DNA of 64,000 nt from Ancistrus triradiatus (lineage: Eukaryota > Chordata > Actinopteri > Siluriformes > Loricariidae), in assembly GCA_025084515.1 (NCBI GenBank), contig JAJAGP010000343.1, positions 248,001 to 312,000 on the forward strand. Direction: 5' to 3'. Shown piece by piece: positions 35,276-45,899 of this stretch (position 1 is its first letter; each line of letters starts with the position of its first letter). Made by a program: the position numbers and the translations under genes. The notes under the pieces are model-generated. The model searched no databases. It saw only the letters and a program-made list of their open reading frames with translations, and was not told where the DNA came from.

Positions 35276-35383
35276 TGGGCCTTGGAGAGCTCTGTATCAG
35301 AGACAGCAGGTACCACACCGAGCTGGGGCAAGACCGTGGGCGGTATGGCAGCACGTCCCCTCTGAATCACTTCCAGCACGTAC
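35276..35383 (-). CDS. axin1: axin1 108-nt exon, candidate alternative (cassette) exon
   Basis: 108 nt, acceptor GTTCCTCAG, donor GTATGT. The first G completes Arg of KQR, then YVLEVIQRGRAAIPPTVLPQ and the segment ending VVPAVSDTELSKA, plus two bases (CA) that join the next exon's G to give Gln. Length and phase (entry after AG, exit after two bases) equal the human exon encoding YVQEVMRRGRACVRP, whose absence gives the human isoform shorter by 36 residues. Skipping here would be in frame: AG from the upstream exon plus G of the next exon restores Arg. The sequence therefore allows both forms; expression of either is not shown. Confidence 0.93.
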
Positions 35384-35898
35384 CTGAGGAACAACTCCTG
35401 CATTAGACAGACCACCCACTTTCATCCTCAACTACATGCATGCACAGGGTGGACTGTAACTTAACAGGGATTTGTGTTTTGTTTTTTGTTTTTTTGAGAA
35501 ATGCAAGCCTAGCACAGAGCAAATGCTGATACTCAACCCATGATAAAAATGTGATCTGACTATGACCACAATTTTAGACTAGATGTATTGAATTCCCAAC
35601 CATACATTTTACCTGTAGTTGAATGCATATTGTTGTGACATTTATATTTATTCTAAGCCCAACCAAGCAACTTTACTTTGACAAACATTTTCACATTTGC
35701 AATACAGGCCTACTATGTGCAATACACTTCTCTCTCTAAATCAGCTGGTTACTTGTGATTGTGTTAGCAATGTATTTCAAATATTGTCTGCTTGTAGAAA
35801 TTTGAAGAAAACTTAAAATAAATTTGTCTCAATGTAGTATGGTGCCCTGTAATTGACTAAGAAAGACCTTAACAACATCCTTAACCCTCCTGTTATGT

Positions 35899-36088
35899 TT
35901 ACATTTACAGCATTTAGCAAACGCCCTTATCCAGAGCAACTTACAACTGATAGTCTTACAATCCAAGCAATTATGGGTTAAGTGGCAGCTTGGCAGAGGT
36001 GGGATTTGAACCCTGGACCTTCTGGTCCATAGTCCAGTACCTTACCCACTAAGCTACCACAGTCCAGTTCACATAACAGTCCAGTACT
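35899..36088 (-). mobile_element. tRNA-derived SINE nested in the piggyBac-like element
   Basis: Tail ACATTTACAGCATTTAGCAA and GCCCTTATCCAGAGCAACTT, head in reverse orientation with box B GGGTTCAAATCCC and GTAGCTTAGTGGGTAAGGTA. TGTTATGTT occurs on both sides (35891 and 36089), a likely target duplication. The same SINE is at 63735-63912. Confidence 0.85.
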
Positions 36089-37147
36089 GTTATGTTCATT
36101 TGTCAGTCACAGCAATGGAGTTCCCTGTACCAATTTTACCCAGTGCATGTTTTATTATTTCTTATACCAGTTAGTTCCGGCCTGCAATTTGAGAGACGTC
36201 TTCCGCCGTGACATTATTGACCATAACGGCACTGTGACCGGCCCTCTATAAGTATTAATCCGCAGCACACACGTAACCTGGCATTGACGCCCGCCAGAAA
36301 AAGCAGTCAAGTTATACTGAGTAAAATGAAAGTTATCACTTTATAAAATCTATTGGTTTTGAAAACTATATTAATTCGGAAGATGAAGCTATTAATGACC
36401 AACCTGAGCCAAAGGTTTATCACCTTTAGGATTTGGAAGCGCTGGAAAAGCGAAACGAAGTCAGTCCTTTAAATCAATCGTCTCCCGCGCTCTTAATGGA
36501 TTCACAGCTTGACTGAAGAGCAACGAGACTGAAGATCAGTTTTGGTCCCATCAACAAAAATGACCTGAATCAGCTTCATCCCTCACAAAGACGTCGTTTG
36601 CTGGACTTAAACTCTGCATCTTTCATTAAACACCATGCACGGCTAATCGGGCGTTTCATGATTCTGACAGGTTTGTTTCTTTAAGTCCAGCTCTAACCAG
36701 AGAAAGCTCTGATGCTCTGTAAACTCTGCTCTTACATTTCTGAATGATCAGATTAACATTAAGAGCTTCATCATACAAATTTATAATCACTACATCAAAG
36801 GGATCCTAGACTTTGGTTAGAACACCGGGATCTCACTCCGATTTGCTTCAGTTTGGTAGATAGGGGATTTAGTAACAGCTTGTAAACCCGACCATTTTCT
36901 TTGCTGGAAGTAAATAAACTTTCTCTTTAATAAATTAAAACTTTACCAAATCGATATATTTGTGTTTATTGTATGAATAATAAACAGTTATGGGTAATTC
37001 TGTTCCTAGACTTAATGCCACGAGGTAACGATAGAATGGAACCTATTTTACCGCGGAAGGGTTGCTAAACGTTTTTTTAAAATAATTTTCTGCCTTCTTA
37101 TCTTAAAAATCTAACAATAAATGATAAACGATAACGGAACTGTGGTA

Positions 37148-37302
37148 TAAAAAGAAATAAGGCACTCGAGGGGGTGCATTATTGTGAAATATCACAAGGA
37201 AAGGAGGCGCTACGGGCCCTCCGCTTCGCGTCGGGCCTAACAACACCCTTTCCTGTGATATATTCACAATAATGCTTCACTCGAGTGCCTTATTGCTTTT
37301 TA
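37148..37302. mobile_element. Foldback MITE
   Basis: AATAAGGCACTCGAG and CTCGAGTGCCTTATT form the ends, with further inverted pairing of TTATTGTGAAATATCACA and TGTGATATATTCACAATAA. The centre is GC-rich (GGGCCCTCCGCTTCGCGTCG). No coding capacity. It sits inside the piggyBac-like element. Confidence 0.8.
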
Positions 37303-38149
37303 CTATTATATGTTGATTAAACCACTAATTAAGGGCAATCAGGAATAAATTCCAACTTCTATAATAGTTAAATACTGACCATTTTTCAGATCTTCAAACT
37401 TCCCCCAAAAAATGAGTCAAGTTGACACGTAACATCCAGGAGGGTTAATGCCTTCCATGCCATTTTCTTGGCCCCTACAGCAGAAGTCCTTATCCATGTA
37501 AAAAACCAGTATGATGTGACAAAATGCCGTTCCTTATATAGTCTTCAAACAGCTAAATAATCACGTTCTTGTTTATTGCTATCACAAAATGTTTCGATTA
37601 TGATGGCCTGGTTTTTACGAATATCGACTTTTTGTGGTAACCAATAATTCACATAAATTACACATCAGAAAAAATTCATACTCTTGATTCTGAATTTGCC
37701 CCGGCAAGCGATAGGCCAGTATGTTTAAATTTTTTTTTTTTTTTGTTATTTTTTTTATTTTTTATTGTTTATTAACATGAGTCTCGTTCTAATAGAACTA
37801 GCAGTGCGTGACGTCGGTAGTACATGTCAGGAATGATGCGCACTGGAAATGTAGTCAAGAAAAGAAATAGCTGTGCACTTTTGTTTTCACTTTTAAAACA
37901 GTATTCAATAAATAAACATGGCTCAATCAATAACATTTCAACACTATTATAAAATAAGCTTTGCTAATTCATTTGCCTCACTGTAGTTTAAAGTAAGTGC
38001 TTGAATAGTGTTTGAGGTTAGGTAACTTATAATTACTCCATGACGACAAATTAAAGTTAAGATGGATTGTCGGAATCTATCCCCATTGTAAAACAGGGAC
38101 TACCGTCTGTTGAGTACACTCCCAGTGGCAGTGCCCGTACTTTCAGAGT

Positions 38150-38587
<438 letters not shown>

Positions 38588-39724
38588 ACAGAATTATTGT
38601 TCTGTATGGGTTTCAACAAAAGTTTCCATGTTATTGTAGGTTTTTATCATTGGTATAGCATAGCCAGTGGGTACTGAATGGGGACATGTCCATTGTGTAA
38701 CAGGACAGCTTTCAGGCTTAACTTGATGAATCTAAAAAAAAAGATTCCATTTTGGAAGTATGCATATAACGAAAGCCATGAACAATCCATTCCAATGACA
38801 GTGCAGAACAGAGGCTGTCCAACCTACGTAAAAAAAGTTGCCAAATGTTCTTGATGGTTCTGACAGAGGACAGTTTGTATCGGGTCACAGACAACCCCAT
38901 CCTTTTCAATCGTGATCAAAGTAGTCCTGCTGTAGATCCAGTACCCCACCAAGTCTTTAATGCCGGGTTAGCCTCATCTGATGACACGGACAAAATTTAA
39001 CAGTTTAGCATCAGGGTCGTTTTCCACAATGCGTTAAAACGTTGTGGATGTTAGCCTCATCTAGACCTCATTGTTCAGTGGGGCTTGTACTGGTAAACTG
39101 TCAAACATGGCTCATGGCTTAAGTGAAGACTGAAAAAAAAATGCAACGCATATTTATAAAAAAATCAAAATAAAAAATGTTTGTGTGTTTGCCGATTTAT
39201 CCACATTCCGGATCCAAGCAGTTCGAAACAGACTGTGTTCTTGGGTACTGCTTTTTGTATAACATGAGGTTTTGCCTGCTAAGACAAGAATGCCCTCTAG
39301 GTCATCTCCAAATGTTGTAAATGTTGTAAATGTTAATGATAAGGCAGACTGGGGTATTCAATGATTGCTTAGTTCAGCAGAGAAAAGCAGAAACATGGGT
39401 CAGACAACATTGTGTGATCCTTCTGTTTCACCCTATCACGTGGACCTGCAAATGGCATAACTTCCCGTGCTTCTGAGCCAAGCTCTCCGGTGGACTACCA
39501 CATTTTGCACAATGAAGTCAGGAGCCAGGGTTTGTCTGGTCAAACCAATTTTACATTCAAAGTCGAGCTCAAAGGCCGTCGTAAGCGCAGTTCATGGTGC
39601 ATCTTTGAGCCTTAGGGCTTATACTCCCACAGAGGGTAACAGCTGCATCTAGTGTTGCGGACATTGACGAGACATTTCTGTTTTAATTCTTCTGCAGACA
39701 GTAAATCCTATTGTTACGTATGCT

Positions 39725-39900
39725 CTTGCAGTTAATGCAGTTGCCTCACAGCTCCAAAATCCCTGGTTCGATTACTGACGTTGGATGGTGGGTTTACTCT
39801 GGGCTGTTCCAGTTTCCTCCCACCTTCCAAAGAGTATTAAAGGTAATTGGTGCTCTGGATTGGCCCAGTGTGAATGTTCAATGTGTCTGAATACTTCATA
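39725..39900 (+). mobile_element. DANA/V-SINE-like SINE, degenerate
   Basis: GCAGTTGCCTCACAGCTCCA, TGGTTCGATTA (box B-like), GGTGGGTTTACTCTGGGCTG and AGTTTCCTCCCACCTTCCAA follow the DANA order. It lies in an axin1 intron. Confidence 0.75.
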
Positions 39901-40332
39901 TGATCTTGTCCGCCTGTGAATAGCCATTGATGGTGATGCAATGTTAAATAAGCTAATAAATGAACAAGTGCGACTAAACTGAAGAACGTGTATCAACGAT
40001 CCAAAACAGTAGTAAATGTGAGCAGCTGTATTCCTGTTCTGCCAGCATCGAAACTGATTAGCGTGCCCAGTACAAACCCACTGACTGTACACCCAAGCAA
40101 TACTAGATGGTTTAAAATATGATAGGAAATTTAAAAAATACACTACATGAAAATTAAGGTGGTGTTTGTGACCAGCACCTCAGAAATCCATAAAACATAC
40201 CCAGAAATGTTGAGGAAGCAAAATCTTGTCAAGTGTTATTAAGGAACATAAAGCAGAAAACAGTAGATAGCAAATAAAATGCTTTAAAAGGGACTGGTTT
40301 TCTCTATCCTAAAAGACAGAAGAGTAGCTCAC

Positions 40333-40581
40333 CTCTGTTTGGTCTGCAAAGTTCCAGACTTTTTCTTCTCCTCCTCGAGTCGCCTACGGGCCTCCTCCAG
40401 CTGTGTGAGGGGGTTGGGTGCTGGGTTCGGGGGCATGGTTGGGTCTTGGATGAAGGGGTGTGAGGGCAGCACATTGTTGCGAAGCTGCGCAGTCACCCAT
40501 GGGTGCACGGCTCCCGGCCGCTCTACTGAACTCGGCCTGCCTGACTCATGAACCTGGCCCTTCTTACTTCCTGAGATGCTC
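40333..40581 (-). CDS. axin1: axin1 coding exon (HPW / LTQLEEARRRLEEE block)
   Basis: 249 nt, acceptor TTCCATAG, donor GTGAGC. It encodes SISGSKKGQVHESGRPSSVE, then AVHPWVTAQLRNN, LPSHPFIQDPTMPPNPAPNP and LTQLEEARRRLEEEKKK, ending KQ plus a split Arg codon (AG|G). Human Axin1 carries the same order of blocks (HPW, LFIQDPTMPP, NPLTQLEEARRRLEEE). The last part is a short charged helix or coiled coil between the scaffold linkers and the DIX domain. The N-terminal third of this exon is poorly conserved, which is normal for axin linkers. The downstream intron is 4.9 kb and contains the piggyBac-like element and the poly-C tract. Confidence 0.96.
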
Positions 40582-41097
40582 CTATGGAAAAGAATCGATG
40601 AGATTTCTTACTGCTAGCAAGTTTAGCAGACTTCTTCCGTGAAAGCTGGAGCTCATAATACTCATTTCTAATCTGACCTTTTCAGATTGGTTTATTTCCC
40701 CATTTTGTAGCAAACATCCAAAGCAAGTACAGATGTGTGTCACACTCGTGTGTATGTCCGTGATCCGATAAAGTTATCATCTTCGTTATTATGGTAATTA
40801 ACGTTCTGGACCCATATATTATCTTGCCAGATATATTAGCTGTTGTGTGATACAAGCAGCTTCTGGTGCAGAATGCTTCCTTGCACACATGCAGCATCAG
40901 CATGAGCAGACTGAATGCTGAGCAATGTTTAACAGCTTTACAGAAAGATTTTACCAAACTTATATAATTAACAGAACAAAGCAAATCAACTTGTGGTAGC
41001 CCATGTTGATAAATAAATAAATGTATAGGAAACGCTGAAATATCCTGGCTGCAGTACACTACAGTATCCCATATAACATTTCTAAGTACGGTATACA

Positions 41098-42690
41098 CAG
41101 TGGGGCAAAAAAAGTATTTAGTCAGCCAATGATTGTGCATGCTCTCCTACTTAGAAAGATGAGAGAGGTCTGTAATTTCATCATAGCTACACATCAACTA
41201 TGACAGACAAAATGAGGGGAAAAAAATCCAGGAAATCACACTGTAGCATTTTTAAAGAATTTAATTGTAAATCATGGTGGAAAATAAGTATTTGGTCAGC
41301 CACAAACAAGCAAGATTTCTGGTTCTCACAGACCTGTAACTTCTTTAAGAAGCTCTTCTGTCCTCCACTCATTACCTGTATTAATGGCAGCTGTTTGACC
41401 TCATTATCTGTATAAAAGATACCTGTCCACAGCCTCAAAAATTCAGACTCCAAACTCAACCATGGCCAAGACCAAAGAGCTGTCGAAGGACAGCAGGAAA
41501 AAAATTGTAGACCTGCACCAGGCTGGGAAGAGTGAATCTACAATAGGCAAGGAGGTTGGTGTGAATAAATCAACTGTGGGAGCAATTGTAAGAAAATGGA
41601 AGACATACAAGACCATTGATAATCTCCCTCGATCGGGGCCCCATGCAAGATCTCATCCCGTGGGGTCAAAATGATCATGAGAATGGTGAGCAAAAATCCC
41701 AGAACTACACGGTGGGACCTGATGAATGACCTGCAGAGAGCTGGGACCAAAGTAACAAAGGCACATCAGTAACACACTCCGCCGAGAGGGACTCCCAATC
41801 CTACAGTGCCAGGCGTGCCCCCTGCTTACCCAGTACTGTCCAGACCCGTCTGCAGTTTGCCAGGACCCCCAGCATATGGATGGATCCAGAAGAGAATTGG
41901 GAGAATATCAGTGTTCAGATGAAAACCAAAAAATAGATCTTTTGGTAAAAACTCAACTCCTCATATTTGGAGGAACAAGAATGATGAGTTGCATCCAAGA
42001 AAACCTACCTGACTGTGAAAGCATGGGGGTAGAAAATCATGCTTGGGCTGTTTTTCTGCAAAGGGGACAGGACGACTGATCCGGTTAAGGGAAGAATGAA
42101 CGGGGCCATGTATCGTGGGATTTTTAAGCCAAAACCTCCTTCCATAAGTGAGAGCCCCATTAAGACGAAGAACGTGGCTGGGTCTCCAGCATGACAAATG
42201 ATCCCAAACGCACCGCTCGGGCAACGAAGGAGTGGCTCCGTAAAAAGCATGTCAAGGTCATGGAGTGGCCTTCAGTCGCAGACCTCAACCCAATACAGAA
42301 TTTTGTGGATGGAAGTTAAAAGCGTGTTGTTACCCAAAACATCACTGCTTTAAAGGAGATCTGCATGGAGAATGGGCCAAACTAACAGCTTACAGTGTGT
42401 GCCAACCTGGTGAAGACTACAGGGAAAACATTTGACCTCTGTCATTGCCAACAAAGGTTATGTTACAAAGTATTGAGTTGAACTTTTGTTATTGACCAAA
42501 TACTTATTTTCCACCACAATTTATAATTAAATTCTTTAAAAAGCCTACAGTGTGATTTCCTGTATTTTTTTCTCATTTTGTCTCTCATAGTTGAAGTGTA
42601 CCTATAAAGAAAATTACAGACCTCTCTCATCTTTCTAAGTAGAAGAACTTGCACAATCAGTGGCTGACTAAATACTTCTTTGCCCCACTG
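41098..42690 (+). mobile_element. Full-length Tc1 family C transposon in axin1 intron
   Basis: 1593 bp with CAGTGGGGCAAAAAAAGTAT at the left and TTCTTTGCCCCACTG at the right, TA on the right side. Terminal inverted repeats are over 200 bp. It is opposite in direction to axin1 and fills about 73% of the intron between the exons at 42779 and 40581. Confidence 0.95.
41462..42476 (+). pseudogene. Family C Tc1 transposase, multiply frameshifted
   Basis: The ATG at 41462 begins MAKTKELSKDSRKKIVDLHQ and gives the paired-like domain STIGKEVGVNKSTVGAIVRK and YKTIDNLPRSG; a 1-base loss then ends the frame near 41674. Later pieces appear in changing frames: QKIDLL where ETKIELFG is expected, so the first catalytic Asp (SDET) region reads SDEN; the HDNDPKHT block is read as ...MTNDPKRTARATKEWLRK after an insertion; and SPDLNPIE is altered to ADLNPIQ-like (CAGACCTCAACCCAATACAG). 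The C-terminal end SVIANKGYVTKY and stop at 42474 remain. Not functional. Confidence 0.88.
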
Positions 42691-42778
42691 TAATATAATG
42701 TTCAGAGCCAGACGTGCAATTTCAGTTACACAGGAGCCATCTAAGTGTCAAAATGCACAGCCAGTGAGATCAACTCAC

Positions 42779-42949
42779 CCATAAGGACTTCTCTTGTAAC
42801 GTCCCACTTCCTTCTCTCCCTCCATCATCCACTGCAGTATCTTCTGATTTCTGTCCATCTCCTCGGGAGGACCAGTTTCCCGCATCTCCAAGTTCCGCAC
42901 ATCCTCACCTTTCTTGTACGTCCGCTTCAACAGTGTACCACCTTTACTG
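42779..42949 (-). CDS. axin1: axin1 coding exon (NQKILQW block)
   Basis: 171 nt, donor GTGAGT. It encodes SSKGGTLLKRTYKKGEDVRN, then the conserved EEMDRNQKILQWMMEGEKEV, then GRYKRSPYG with a split Gly codon. Human Axin1 has [20 protein letters not shown] here, a highly conserved block of the C-terminal half. The acceptor reads TTTTAGCAG, a tandem NAGNAG site: use of the first AG starts the exon at 42949, use of the second starts it at 42946 and drops one Ser while keeping frame. I chose the first AG because it follows the pyrimidine run directly. A full-length Tc1 ends only 88 bp beyond this exon's donor. Confidence 0.96.
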
Positions 42950-43067
42950 CTAAAATGAACATCATACATAAGAATGTTAGTACGTCAACCATATTTACCC
43001 ACAGGTCAACTAATCCCATTTTTACACTGACAACGTGTTTTATCTCTCAGAATCCCACTGACTGTAC

Positions 43068-43537
43068 CTGTAGCCCATGGGTTCCACATTGTTGGTACTG
43101 TCTGAGTAGTTTCTCGTCTTGGAACCATAGTGGTGCTGCTCCATGTTCCAGGGCCTCATGCCTTCTCCCTCAGCGTGGTGCGTGTGATTGGTATGTTTAT
43201 GGTAAACGTGCGCCGACTCGCCCTTAGGTCCCAACCTCGACTGATGTTTTGCCTGAGTGCCAGGCAGTGGCACAGCATGACCAGGCGGCTTGGGTGCAGG
43301 CAGACCGTCTGGCGAGCGTGACTTGGGCGACTGGCAACCCGGCGTCTTCATGACACGCTGCACATGTTCGTCCAGGATGCTCTCTGGGTTCTCCTCGTGT
43401 GCGTCTCGCAGTCCCAGACTGCCGTAGCTTGTTTCAGAGTAGCGTGCGTTGTAGTGCTGCACATGCACCGCCGGGGGAAGTCTGTGGCTAGCCAACGATG
43501 GTGCTGTCGACACGTCCGCATCGTCTCCCTCCTCCTC
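43068..43537 (-). CDS. axin1: axin1 coding exon: beta-catenin-binding helix and His-rich linker
   Basis: 470 nt, the largest axin1 exon here; acceptor CCCTGCAG, donor GTACAGT. It opens with EEEGDDADVSTAP, then LRDAHEENPESILDEHVQRV, which is the beta-catenin-binding helix (human ENPESILDEHVQRVLRTPG), followed by MKTPGCQSPKSRSPDG. A low-complexity Pro/His linker follows, including HVYHKHTNHTHHAEGEG, as in other axins. It ends in NNVEPMGY with a split Ser codon (AG|C). The minus strand is open for the whole exon, with no internal stop. The exon is GC-rich compared with the AT-rich surroundings. The intron to the next exon is only 118 bp, the shortest in the gene. Confidence 0.97.
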
Positions 43538-44719
43538 CTGCAGGGATGACAAGTTCACTTTGTTGATAACCTACAGGCCACCGTTCACATTTAATGACAT
43601 AATAGCTTACAACTCTGTTTTGCTGGATGTTTTGTTATTATGGTCATTGGGCGCAATTACAGCAGTCCTCCACCAGGTGTCATGCTCATATATTTGAAAA
43701 ATACAGTAATAAATCATCTGGATATACATTTCGTCTTGACAATTACTGTCAGTGTAGTACGGGACAGCTATTTCCTATACCAGTGTATCATCACACACCA
43801 ACTGGCCGAGTTCATATTTTTATATCACTATAAGACCTGATTTAGCATGTTATTGTGTAGCCATTACGTTTACAATGAGCGGTCCAACATACTCCCCAAT
43901 ACTTGTCACATTAAGCCCTAGACATTACTAGATCTAACTTACCCATCTGAACACCCAGGTGCAGACCTCTGAAAAAGATTAAGCGTCATGTATTGCCAGA
44001 AAAATAAATAAAGAAGTTCTGAAGACATAATGGGCGATAACCAGAAAAGTGCTTTCTTTAAACTACTGATAATACGTAAATTTTGAGTCACAGGTGCGAT
44101 TACAATAAAAACCTCTCATTCCTCTCAGCTCAGGGAAGAACCGAGGAGTCAGATTTGTTGCAGGCCATTGATGGAAAAGACATGCTGAAATGAGCTTGGA
44201 GGTCTGTTTCCTCAAAGTGCAGAATAATATGCTAATCCCAGAGGAAGGCAGTAACGGTGAGAATATCAAAAGACTATGAAATTCCTTCTTCAAGCTTTTA
44301 ATAACGGAAGGCTATTGGTCCGTGACAGCAGCATGTCTTATGGGAGGCCAAACTACAAAACATTATCTGCCTTGAGACTTAACACCTGGCTTTGTGTGTG
44401 GGGGGAAAAAAAAAGATTCCTATTTGTGAAAAGTGCAGCATTTCTTCACGCCCCAGCACACTTCAAATAAAGTCATTACTCAGAGGCAGACTAGCAAGCG
44501 TCTCAGCCTGCACAGGTGTTTTACCTGACACTAAAGGCAAAGAGACAACAGAAATGAATAGGAATGAATAGACAGATAAGCCTTATGATGCACCCCACCA
44601 CATGCCATTTCCCCCCGAGCATAGTTGTTGAATAAAGAAATTGGATCTACACGTCTAATATTAGTTGCGAGAAGAGCACAGGTACTTGTTTTGTTTCTCC
44701 ATCTTAGAAGTACACTCAC

Positions 44720-44857
44720 CAGCCGCACTCTTTTGAGACGCTCTTCCAGTTTTTCCTGGGCCTCGCGCTCCCTCAGCACACCCTCTAGTCGGCTTATCAG
44801 CTCAGCTGCAAACTTCTCTGGCTCCACGTGGATATCTTTTGGTATCCGGTTAGTACG
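44720..44857 (-). CDS. axin1: axin1 coding exon: GSK3-binding helix
   Basis: 138 nt (46 codons, phase 0 at both ends), acceptor GTGTAG, donor GTGAGT. It begins RTNRIPKDIHVEPEKFAAEL and continues through a charged helix ending EEKLEERLKRVRL-like. The VEPEKFAAELISRLEGV helix corresponds to the GSK3-interacting domain of Axin (VEPQKFAEELIHRLEAV in human), the amphipathic helix that docks in the C-lobe groove of GSK3beta. The key hydrophobic positions (F, L, L) are kept, so binding is expected. The exon is in phase 0 at both ends, so skipping it would remove the GSK3 site in frame; no sequence sign of such skipping is seen. Confidence 0.97.
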
Positions 44858-45066
44858 CTACACAGATCAAAGAGCAACAAGACCTGTAGGTTCAGTACAG
44901 TCACAGTACATTTACCTTATGGTTCAAAACACAATAGCCGACTGCATGCAACAGCAGGAACCCGATTTGATAACTTAACATTCCTACTTTGCTGACCTCT
45001 GCTGGCTCAGTCAGCTCCAGAATAGTTAGGCCCTTAATAAAGTAGGGCATGACATCTCACTCAAGA

Positions 45067-45097
45067 TTAATCTAGGGTTCAAAAAACCCTAGATTAA
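45067..45097. repeat. Perfect 13-bp-arm hairpin
   Basis: TTAATCTAGGGTT, spacer CAAAA, AACCCTAGATTAA. It is intronic in axin1; no terminator role is expected in a vertebrate gene. Confidence 0.85.
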
Positions 45098-45339
45098 ACA
45101 ATAAAGTTTGGGAACACTTTGTGAAATACTGAGCAAAGGAATCAGAGAGTCTCTTCAATGCAGAATTTATCCAGATCATTAACGCCTTAAGCCTTAGGTC
45201 CTCTATTTCGCACTATTATTTATCTTACCACAGGTTTTCAGTAAGTCCTAAAAAGACTGGGACGGCCAAGTCAATAGGAATGTGCTGACATTTTTATACA
45301 TTGTGATATCTTTCCATTACTTCACCATGCCTTTTCATA

Positions 45340-45725
45340 ACCGACATACCGTCAATGAGCACATTATTAGCAACATCTGCACACACCTCATTCATTCGGT
45401 TACCTAATCTGCAGTGCAATGCATTACAATGTGCAGGTCAGATGCTTCTAGTAATGTTCACAACAACCATCACAATGGGGAAAAGGTGATATTAGTGATT
45501 TTGACATTGGCATAAGTTTTGGTGCCAGATGGGCTGGTTTGAGTATTTCTATTACTTCTGATCTCCTGGGTTTTTCAATACACTAGAGTTTACTCAGAAT
45601 GGTGCAAGACAGACAAAAAAATCCAGAGAGCAGCAGATCTCCAAAAGGAAATGCCCTTTCACTGAGAAAGATCCATGGAGAATGATCAGACAGGTTAGAG
45701 CTGACAAAAGGTTTCCGTAACCCTC
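45340..45725 (+). mobile_element. Tc1-like element fragment (N-terminal part of another family)
   Basis: Contains GTGCCAGATGGGCTGGTTTG, TGATCTCCTGGGTTTTTCAA and GAGTTTACTCAGAATGGTGC, the order found in the helix-turn-helix part of an abundant fish Tc1-like family (GARRAGLSISxTADLLGFS, VYSEWCxK). Frames are broken. The C-terminal end of the same family type is at 59338-59440. Confidence 0.65.
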
Positions 45726-45769
45726 CAAATTTATCTGGGCTTTGGACAGGCACTAGGATTCCACCCCCA

Positions 45770-45895
45770 GCAGCTGAGGTTCCCTCACTTGACCTTCACT
45801 TTGAAAACCCCACCTGGGATTGAACCCTGGCCCTCTGGGACTGCTGTTTCCAGCAACTGGCTCTAACCACTGAGCCGCAGAAGCTGCTTAATATT
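45770..45895 (-). mobile_element. tRNA-derived SINE-like fragment
   Basis: Reverse orientation shows GCGGCTCAGTGGTTAGAGCC (box A-like) and GGGTTCAATCCCAGGTGGGG (box B-like), as in the heads of tRNA-derived SINEs. No cloverleaf with anticodon stem can be drawn with confidence. Confidence 0.55.
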
Positions 45896-45899
45896 AGAT

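Larger units (their letters stand above)
35881..37448. mobile_element. piggyBac-like element in axin1 intron, non-autonomous
   Basis: TTAA at both ends (35881-35884 and 37445-37448) flank CCCTCCTGTTATGTT and the inverted AACATCCAGGAGGG. The right end also carries GGTCAACTTGACTC-type subterminal sequence when read in reverse, as in fish piggyBac-derived repeats. The interior of about 1.0 kb has no open transposase. It hosts a SINE and a foldback MITE. Confidence 0.65.

Noticed and set aside
42544..42690. CRISPR-like recurrence of short blocks (TTGTGCAAGTTCTCC etc.) across the window
   Set aside because: The blocks are Tc1 terminal repeats, dispersed by kilobases and flanked by TA, with no regular spacers.
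43130..43549. Plus-strand open frames opposite the large axin1 exon
   Set aside because: They are antisense shadows of a GC-rich coding exon whose minus frame matches axin.
44625..44978. Plus-strand open frame of 117 codons
   Set aside because: Covers the axin1 GSK3-binding exon in antisense; low-complexity Ser/Leu composition is the complement of the Glu/Arg-rich helix.
45770..45895. Possible tRNA gene on the minus strand
   Set aside because: A box B-like GGGTTCAATCCC is present but stems do not close; treated as a SINE-like fragment.
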